The notes under the pieces: generated by a model
What the model was told of the DNA's origin: nothing
Databases searched by the model: none
What the model saw: the letters and a program-made list of their open reading frames with translations, nothing else
Position numbers and translations under genes: made by a program
Shown here: one piece after another, positions 57,326-64,000 of the stretch
Position numbering within the stretch: position 1 is the stretch's first letter
Layout of the letters: each line of letters starts with the position of its first letter
Assembly (NCBI GenBank): GCA_963786625.1
Contig: CAWAZS010000010.1
Coordinates: forward strand, 1 to 64,000
Reading direction: 5' to 3'
DNA: 64,000 nt
DNA from: CAIWHR01 sp963786625
Lineage (GTDB): Bacteria; Pseudomonadota; Gammaproteobacteria; Burkholderiales; Casimicrobiaceae

Positions 57326-58273
57326 ATGCGCGTCGGTTTTGCGGGCACGCCGGCGTTTGCGGCGGAGGTGCTGGCCGCCCTCCTCGATGCGGGTTTCGCG
57401 GTTCCTCTGGTCTTGACGCAACCGGATCGCCCCCGGGGCCGCGGGCAGAAGCTCATGCCCTCACCGGTCAAACGCCTGGCAATGGAGCGCGGCCTGGCCG
57501 TTGCGCAGCCGGTCTCCCTCAGGGACGAGGCCGCGCGGGCGCCCATCATGGCCGTGCCCGTCGACGTGCTCGCCGTGGCGGCGTACGGCCTGATCCTGCC
57601 GCCGGCAATTCTCGCGTGGCCGCCCCACGGCTGCCTCAACGTGCACGCGTCGCTCCTGCCGCGCTGGCGCGGCGCCGCACCGATTCAGCGGGCGCTCCTC
57701 GCGGGGGACGCGGAAACGGGGATCACGATCATGCAGATGGACGCCGGGCTCGATACCGGTCCGATGCTCGACGTCGTCCGGATACCCATCGGCTTGCGCG
57801 ACACCGGCGCGACGCTCGAGCGCAAGCTGGCAGCCGAGGGGGCGCGGGCGCTCGTTGCCGTGTTGCGTCGGGTCGACGCGGGCGGCGCGATCCCGGCGAC
57901 GCCCCAGCCGGTTGTGGGCGCAACCTACGCGGCAAAGATCGACAAGGCCGAAGCCGTCGTCGACTGGCGCGGGCACGCAGTTGCGATCGACCGGCAGATC
58001 CGCGCGTTCGACCCGGTGCCCGGCGCGCGCAGCGTGCTGGCCGGCGAGTCGGTCGCGCTGTGGCGGGCCGGGCCGTCGGCGACGGCGCCTTCCGATGGGG
58101 CGCCGGGGACCGTCCTGGCGGTGAACGCCGGCGGGATCGTGGTGGCTTGCGGGGAGGGGGCGCTGAGGATCGAGGAGATTCAGCCGGCGGGCGGGCGGCG
58201 GATGGCCGCCGCGGCGTTCGCCGCCGGGCGCCGCCTGGAGGCCGGTGCGCGCTTCGGCGCGCCGGCAGCTTGA
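57326..58273 (+). CDS. fmt: methionyl-tRNA formyltransferase
   Basis: 315 residues, unbroken. Formylates initiator Met-tRNA with 10-formyl-THF. Start RVGFAGTPAFAAEVLAALLD, TQPDRPRGRGQKLMPSPVK, and the catalytic region GCLNVHASLLPRWRGAAPIQ with the SLLPRWRGAAP signature, plus MDAGLDTGPML. The C-terminal OB domain begins around KIDKAEAVVDW. Substrate partner of def directly upstream. Confidence 0.97.
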   Translation: MRVGFAGTPAFAAEVLAALLDAGFAVPLVLTQPDRPRGRGQKLMPSPVKRLAMERGLAVAQPVSLRDEAARAPIMAVPVDVLAVAAYGLILPPAILAWPPHGCLNVHASLLPRWRGAAPIQRALLAGDAETGITIMQMDAGLDTGPMLDVVRIPIGLRDTGATLERKLAAEGARALVAVLRRVDAGGAIPATPQPVVGATYAAKIDKAEAVVDWRGHAVAIDRQIRAFDPVPGARSVLAGESVALWRAGPSATAPSDGAPGTVLAVNAGGIVVACGEGALRIEEIQPAGGRRMAAAAFAAGRRLEAGARFGAPAA

Positions 58274-58370
58274 GCGGGCGCCGTGCCAGTTCGGGATCGA
58301 GGCACGCTGCGCGCGTTGCCGCTTCGCCGTGTTTGCGCGGGCGGCGCCTTGCCGCGGTCGCCGTGAGCGT

Positions 58371-59677
58371 GTGCAGATAGCCCAGCAGCTGGCCGCGCTC
58401 ACCGTCCGCAAGGTACTGGACGGATCGACGCTGCCCGCGGCGCTTGCCGAGCTCGCGCCGCGGGAACGCGATGCGCTCGGGCGCCGCCGCGCGCTCGTCC
58501 AGGAGCTTGCCTACGGCACGCTGCGGCACTGGGGAACGCTCGATGCGCTCGTGCGCCGGCTTGCCGCGAAGCCCTTCGCCGACCCGGTGCTGGCTTGCCT
58601 GGTTGCCGTGGCGCTCTATCAGCTCGGCCAAACGCGCGCTCCCCCGTTCGCCGTCGTCGATCACGCGGTGAACGCCGCGGCGTCCCTGACGAGACCGGCG
58701 GCGAGGTCGCTGGTCAATGCGCTGCTCCGCCGCTACTTGCGCGAGCGCGAGGCGCTCGACGCGACCGTGCTCGCGGATCCGGTGGCGCGCTGGTCGCATC
58801 CCCGATGGTGGATCGACTGCGTGCGCCGCGAATACCCGGAGGACTGGCAGGCGATCCTCGCAGCGGAAAACACGCGGCCGCCGCTCGCGTTGCGCGTGAA
58901 CCCGCGCGTCAACTCGCGCGAGGCGCTGCTCGCGGCATTTTCCGGTTGCGGGCATTGCCGCAACCGCGGCGGGCGCAGCCGGGATCATCGTCGAGCCCGC
59001 GCGGCCGGTCCCCGAGCTCCCGGGCTATGCCGACGGCGCCTTCTCGGTGCAGGACCTCGGCGCGCAGCTCGCGGCAGCACTGCTGCGCCTCGCGCCGCAC
59101 CAGCGTGCGCTCGACGCGTGCGCCGCGCCCGGCGGCAAGACCACGCACATCGTCGAGCTCGCCGACGTCGAGCTCGTTGCGCTCGACAGTGACGAGGCGC
59201 GTCTCGCGCGCGTCCGCGAAAATCTCGCCCGCCTGCGCCTGGATGCGCCGCGCGTGCGCGTCGTCCTGGGCGACGCCGGCAACCCGGCGACGTGGTGGGA
59301 CGGGAAACCCTTCGACCGCATCCTCGCCGACGCGCCTTGCTACGGCCTCCGGTGTCGTCCGCCGCCACCCCGACGGCAAGTGGCTGCGCCGGGAAGCCGA
59401 CATCGCGAGCTTCGCGCGCCAGCAATCGCGGCTTCTCGACGCATTGTGGCCCTGCCTCGCGCGGGACGGCCTCCTCCTCTATTCGACCTGTTCGGTGTTC
59501 CACGAGGAAAACGAGGCGCGGATCGCCGCATTCCTCGCGCACCATCCCGAAGCGTTGCGCGAATCCCTCACCTTTGCCCCCGGGATCGCCCACCGGGGCG
59601 CGCAACTCTTGCCATCGCTCCCCGGCGCGAGCCACAATCAAGACGGTTTTTTCTACGCCCTGCTTCGCAAGCCCTGA
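58371..59677 (+). CDS. rsmB: 16S rRNA (cytosine-C5-967) methyltransferase RsmB
   Basis: About 434 residues. N-terminal NusB-like RNA-binding domain (VQELAYGTLRHWGTLDAL, PPFAVVDHAVNAAASL), then the SAM domain: FSVQDLGAQLAAALL, DACAAPGGKTTHIVEL, and the catalytic-cysteine site ILADAPCTASGVVRRHPD, the last restored by removing a T near 59352. YSTCSVFHEENE carries the second Cys. Another extra base is near 58945. I choose the GTG at 58371 (VQIAQQLAALTV) as start. Third gene of def-fmt-rsmB. Confidence 0.93.
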
Positions 59678-59711
59678 CGGGGGCAACCCGGCGCGCCGAC
59701 CGCGCGCCCCG

Positions 59712-60360
59712 ATGCCGACGGTTCCTCGGTCCCGCGTTCGACGCCCCGCCTGCCGGCATGCTCCCTGCGATCCGACCTCCCCGCGCGTTGCCCGACCTCG
59801 CCGGTGTGGCGTCGTCGCGCGCTTCGCCGCCGTGCTTGCGCTCGTGCTGGCGGCGCTGGTTCCGGCTCGCGCGCGCCGACACCATCGCCGTCAAATCCGC
59901 CGAGTTGCGCGCCGATGAGGACAGCTACGTGCTCAACGCCGAGTTCGAGCTCACGATCAACCCGACGCTCGAGGAGGCGCTGCAGAAGGGCGTGCCGCTC
60001 TACTTCGAGCTCGAATTCGAGCTTCTGCGCCCGCGCTGGTACTGGGTCGACGAGAAAGTGCTGACGTTCGCGATCCAGTATCGCGTCTCGTATAACGCCC
60101 TGACGCGCCAGTACCGCCTCGCCAGCGGGCTGCTCGGCCAGCCGTTCGACTCGCTGGGCGAGGTCGAGCGGTTGTTGTCGCGGGTCACGTCGCGGCCGGT
60201 CGCGCAGCGCGACCAGCTCGTGAAGGGCGTGCGCTACGAGGCCGCGGTTCGCCTGCGGCTCGACACGAACCAGCTGCCGAAGCCGTTCCAGTTGAGCGCG
60301 CTCGCGTCGCGCGAGTGGTCGCTGCAATCCGAATGGTATCGCTGGAGCTTCACGCCGTGA
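59712..60360 (+). CDS. DUF4390 family exported protein
   Basis: About 215 residues. A signal-like segment (VARFAAVLALVLAALVPARA) lies in one frame and the mature domain in another; one extra base near 59872 separates them. The mature part reads DTIAVKSAELRADEDSYVLN, QKGVPLYFELEFELLRPRWY, EKVLTFAIQYRVSYNALTRQ and WSLQSEWYRWSFTP, a beta-rich domain of unknown function. It sits between rsmB and the NtrY-like kinase, the conserved betaproteobacterial setting for this family, which suggests a link to nitrogen or redox signalling but no known activity. Confidence 0.85.
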
Positions 60361-60510
60361 GCGGCGCCGGGCCGTCCCAAGCCGCTCACTTCGCCCCCTT
60401 GGGGGCAGCGCCGCAGGGGGCAATCGGCGGCGCAAGCCGCAAGCGTGGGGGTACACCAATGAGCGGCGCCGGGCCGCCCCAAGCCGCAAGCGTGGGGGTA
60501 GCCAAGTGAG
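60359..60510 (+). repeat. imperfect tandem repeats before the NtrY-like gene
   Basis: A 27-base unit beginning GAGCGGCGCCGGGCCG occurs at 60359-60385 and 60461-60487, one mismatch apart. A 20-base unit AAGCCGCAAGCGTGGGGGTA is identical at 60434-60453 and 60481-60500, a 47-base period. The repeats run into the GTG start of the kinase. Each carries a start-like ATG or GTG followed by AGCGG, so the real start may have been copied. Confidence 0.75.
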
Positions 60511-62664
60511 CGGTCTCCTCCCCTCGCGCGGGATGCGCTGGCTGCTGCTGGTGCTCGCGTGCCTCGCGGCGATCACGATGTTCCTGCTCGCGACGGCCTC
60601 CGCGAACACCGCGCTCTTCGCCCGTCGCTACGACCTGCTGCTCGTGCTGAACGGCGCGCTGGTCGTGCTGCTGATGCTGCTCGTCGGCTACCAGCTGTGG
60701 CGGCTTTCGCGCAACCTGAAGGCCGGGGTCTTCGGCTCGCGGCTCGCCGTGCGGCTCGTGCTGCTCTTCGCGCTGGTCGCGGTTCTGCCCGGCGCGCTCG
60801 TCTACGCGGTGTCGGTGCAGTTCCTCGGCAAGAGCATCGAGAGCTGGTTCGACGTGCGCGTCGACCGCGCGCTCGAGGGCGGCCTCAATCTCGGGCCGCA
60901 ACGCGCTGGACTACCTGCTCAAGGACACGAGCAACAAGGCGGTCCAGGTCGCGCTGACGCTCGGCGAGGCGGCGCCCGGCAGCCTGTCGGCGCGGCTCAA
61001 TCGGGCCGCCGAGCAGGCGGGCATTTTCGAAGCCGCCGTGTTCTCGTCGACCGGGAACGTGCTCGCCGTCGCGGGCATCGGCGGCTCGACCGCGCCGCCG
61101 GAGACGCCGCCCGCCCAGGCGCTGCGGCGCGCGCGGCTGCAGCAGACAGCGGCAACGATAGAGCAGCGCGCCGACGGCGGCATCGTCCTTCGCGTCGTCA
61201 CGCCCGTCAACAGCGACGACCGGCTGGAGCCGCTCAAGGTGCTTCAGGTCATCGAGCCGGTCCCGAAGGGGCTGGGCGGGGACATCGAGAAGGTGCAGGC
61301 CGGCGCGCGCGATTACGAGGAGATTTCGTTCTCGCGGCAATCGTTGAAGCGCCTCTATGCAGTGACCCTGACGTTGACGCTGCTCCTCGCGCTCACCTCC
61401 GCGCTCGGCCTCGCCGTGGTGCTGTCGGAGCGCTTTTCCGCGCCGCTGGGCCTGCTCGCCGAGGGGACGCGTGCGGTCGCCCAGGGCGATTTCACGCGAC
61501 GGCAGCCGGTGACCTCGCGCGACGAGCTGGGTGTGCTCACCGAGTCGTTCAACACGATGACCGCCCAGCTCGCCGAGGCGCAGCAGAAGACCGAGGAATC
61601 GCGCCGCGCCACGGAGACGACGCGCGCGTATCTGGAAAGCATCCTCGGCAATCTTTCGGCCGGCGTGCTCGCGTTCGACGATCGCTACCGGCTGCGCACG
61701 GCGAACGCGAGCGCGGCGGTGATCCTGCAGCAGCCGCTCGCCGAGTTGACCGGCGCGCCGCTGTCCGACTGGGGGGGCAAGCTGCCGGCGCTGGCGCCGT
61801 TTGCGGAGCTCGTCGCCGAGGGCTTCCGCGCGAGCGGGGACGCCCAGTGGCAGAAACAGGCCGAGCTGTCGGTGGCCAACCTGATGCGGACGCTGCTGCT
61901 GCGCGGGTCGCGCCTGCCCGTCACCCCGGTCGCCGGCTACGTCGTCGTGTTCGACGACGTGACCGATCTCGTGCAGGCGCAGCGCGACGCCGCGTGGGGC
62001 GAGGTCGCCCGCCGTCTCGCGCACGAGATCAAGAATCCGCTGACGCCGATCCAGCTCTCGGCGGAGCGGCTCGAGCGAAAGCTCTCGGGGAAGCTCGACG
62101 CGCCGGACCAGGAGGCGCTCGACGCGCGGCGCGCAGACGATCATCGCGCAGGTGGCGGCGATGAAGCACATGGTCGACGATTTCGCGATCTACGCGCGAC
62201 AGCCGCGGCCCGGAACGATGCAGCAGATCGACGTCGGCGCCCTCTTGCTCGACGTGCTGGCGTTGTACGACAATCTGCGTCCGCGCATCACGCTGTCCCT
62301 TCCGACCGAGCCGCTCGTCATCCAGGGCGAACCGACCCGCCTGCGCCAGGTGTTCCACAATCTCCTTCAGAACTCGATCGACGGCCAGGCCGAGACCGCC
62401 GAGCCGCATTACGACATTTCGCTCGCGGCGCGGGGCGACGACGCGGTTCTCGCGTTCGAGGACGCCGGAATCGGCTTCCCGGACAGCGTGCTCCACCGCG
62501 CATTCGAGCCGTACGTGACGACGAAGGCGAAAGGCACGGGGCTGGGGCTCGCCATCGTCAAGAAGATCGTCGACGAGCACCGCGGCCGCGTCGAGCTCGG
62601 CAACCGGGCGCCCTGCGGCGCCCGCGTCACGCTGGTTTTCCCGCGCAGCACCGCGGCGGCGTAG
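60506..62664 (+). CDS. NtrY-like sensor histidine kinase
   Basis: About 718 residues. Membrane helices at the N-terminus (GMRWLLLVLACLAAITMFLL, DLLLVLNGALVVLLMLLVGY, LAVRLVLLFALVAVLPGALV) flank an extracytoplasmic domain. A HAMP (SERFSAPLGLLAEGTRAVAQ), a PAS (ILGNLSAGVLAFDDRYRLRT) and HisKA with the phospho-His in RRLAHEIKNPLTPIQLSAER follow, then HATPase boxes N (HNLLQNSID), G1 (EDAGIGFPD), and G2 (KGTGLGLAIVKKI). Shifts near 60898 and 62130 break it; repair gives GPQRNALDYLLKDTSNKA and ARRAQTIIAQVAAM. Domain order is that of NtrY. The signal is unknown. Confidence 0.9.
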
Positions 62665-62676
62665 GATACGGGGCTG

Positions 62677-63991
62677 ATGGCGCCTTCCAAGGAAATCCTG
62701 ATCGTCGACGACGAAGTCGGCATCCGCGAGCTGCTCTCCGAAATTCTGCAGGACGAGGGCTATCGCGTGAGCCTCGCCGAAAACGCGACGGCGGCGCGCG
62801 CCTACCGCGTCGAGGGAGCAGCCGGCGCTCGTGCTGCTCGACATCTGGATGCCCGACACCGACGGCGTGACGCTCCTGCGCGAGTGGGCGGCGGCGGGTC
62901 TGCTCACGATGCCGGTGATCATGATGTCCGGACACGGCACGATCGAGACGGCGGTCGAGGCGACGAAGATCGGCGCCATCGATTTCCTCGAGAAGCCGGT
63001 CGGGATGCAGAAGCTGCTCGGCAGCGTGTCGCGCGCGCTCAAGACGGCCCTGTCGCGGGAGCCCCGCCGCGTCTCGCTCGCGGCGCTGGGCACGAGCCCC
63101 GCGGTGCGCGACATCGAGCGGCAGCTGGAGCAGCTGCTTGCCGCGCGAAAGCCGATATTGATCCTGGGCGAGGCCGGGACCGGGCACGAGACGGCGGCGC
63201 GCGCGCTGCACGCGCCGGATGCGCCGTGGGTCGCGCTGCCCGGCGGCTCGCGGCTCGCCGCGAACCCGCTGGCGGTGCTCGAGGAGGCGCGCGAGGGCAC
63301 GCTTTTCTGCGCCGAGATCGGGCAGTACACCAAGGCCGAGCAGCGCGGGCTCGCGTTCCTCATGCCCAAGCTCGACAAGGCCAACGTGACGCTCGTCTGC
63401 ACGAGCGCGGAGCCTCTGGGAAACCTGGCCGCGGAGGGCAAGTTCGACGCAGCGCTGCTCTCGGCGCTGTCGACGGGCGCCATTCTGCTGCCGCCCCTGC
63501 GCGCGCGACGCGAGGACATTCCGGCGCTGATCGAGCGATTCTGGTCCGACGTTGTCGCGCAGGAGCGCAATGCGCAGCAGGCCACCGCCCGCTCGCTCGC
63601 GACGCTGCAGCCACCGGCGCTCTCCGCGCTCGCCGCCGCCTACTGGCCCGGCAACCTCGACCATCTGCAGAGCGTCGTCGCCAATCTCGCGCTGTACGCC
63701 GGCTCGGGCGACATCACGACCGAGCACGTCAAGCGCCTGCTCGGCGAGGCCGCCGCGGCGAACCAGGCCGTCGCTCCGGAGATCACTGCGCGCTTCTTCG
63801 AGCTGCCGCTGCGCGAGGCGCGCGAGGCGTTCGAGCGAATCTACTTCGAGCAGCTGCTGGGGCGCGAGCAGAGCAACATGAGCCGCGTGGCCGAGCGGGC
63901 GGGGCTGGAGCGCACGCACCTTTACCGCAAGCTGAAACAGCTTTCCATCCGCTTCGCGCGGCGCGGTGACGACGGCAACGGCGGCGGCTGA
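62677..63991 (+). CDS. NtrX-like response regulator with degenerate AAA+ domain
   Basis: About 437 residues. Receiver domain: ILIVDDEVGIRELLSEI, the phospho-Asp in LVLLDIWMPDTDG, MMSGHGTIETAVEA, and FLEKPVGMQKLL; one extra base near 62810 splits it. The central domain is a worn sigma-54 activator ATPase: Walker A reads GEAGTGHETAAR (His for the Lys), the Walker B region is GTLFCAEIG (the Asp lost), and no GAFTGA loop is present, so contact with sigma-54 is unlikely. The C-terminal Fis-type helix-turn-helix is intact (SNMSRVAERAGLERTHLYRK). It probably works as a DNA-binding switch without ATP hydrolysis. It sits 12 bases after its kinase. Confidence 0.9.
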
Positions 63992-64000
63992 CGCGGCGGC

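Overview
The window is GC-rich, gene-dense DNA that reads as the replication-origin region of a betaproteobacterial chromosome, most likely Burkholderiales or Rhodocyclales. The grounds are the classic order mnmG-rsmG-parA-parB / atpIBEFHAGDC / glmU-glmS on the minus strand, the block mnmE-yidC-yidD-rnpA-rpmH facing dnaA-dnaN-gyrB, parS sites next to mnmG, and a TAXI-TRAP receptor gene. No rRNA, tRNA, CRISPR array or complete insertion sequence was seen.

Layout. 1-9.9 kb is accessory: a broken M32 carboxypeptidase, an ABC exporter fused to a cyclic-nucleotide-binding domain, a FemAB/GNAT-like protein convergent with an ATP-grasp-SET fusion, an outer-membrane beta-barrel, and a DoxX-like/DUF3419/SRPBCC trio. 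The trio is bracketed by extra copies of the 3' end of glmS. 9.9-13.1 kb holds glmS and glmU. 13.3-21.3 kb is a metabolic block inserted between glmU and atpC: small-molecule kinase plus divergent enolase (overlapping), HAD phosphatase plus GlpD (overlapping), M20 amidohydrolase, and a MaoC-phosphotransacylase fusion. 21.4-28.6 kb is the complete F-type ATP synthase operon with a promoter and a terminator. 28.7-31 kb carries a MoaD/ThiS-like protein, a BNR-repeat protein and a peroxiredoxin. 31-35.3 kb is mnmG-rsmG-parA-parB with two parS-like sites upstream. 35.9-38.6 kb has a decayed PfkB kinase and GTP-dependent PEPCK. 39-41.2 kb has a J-domain membrane protein coupled to a TAXI receptor. 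41.2-51 kb is the dnaA origin block. 51-64 kb holds arfB, topB, dprA, a LysM protein, def, fmt, rsmB, a DUF4390 protein and an NtrY/NtrX-like two-component pair.

Many conserved genes, including essential ones (glmU, glmS, atpA, def), are broken by single-base shifts, mostly +1 insertions. Other long stretches (about 30.4-35.3 kb and 36.8-51.3 kb) are free of them. I read most shifts as sequence or assembly error and give each such gene as one feature spanning its pieces. The PfkB gene is different, because it also shows an in-frame stop and an internal deletion.

The least explained parts are the ATP-grasp-SET fusion facing a FemAB/GNAT-like gene, the repeated glmS tails flanking a three-gene cargo, the kinase/enolase-paralogue pair with altered enolase active-site residues, and the J-domain/TAXI pair sharing a C-terminal Cys-x9-Cys motif.
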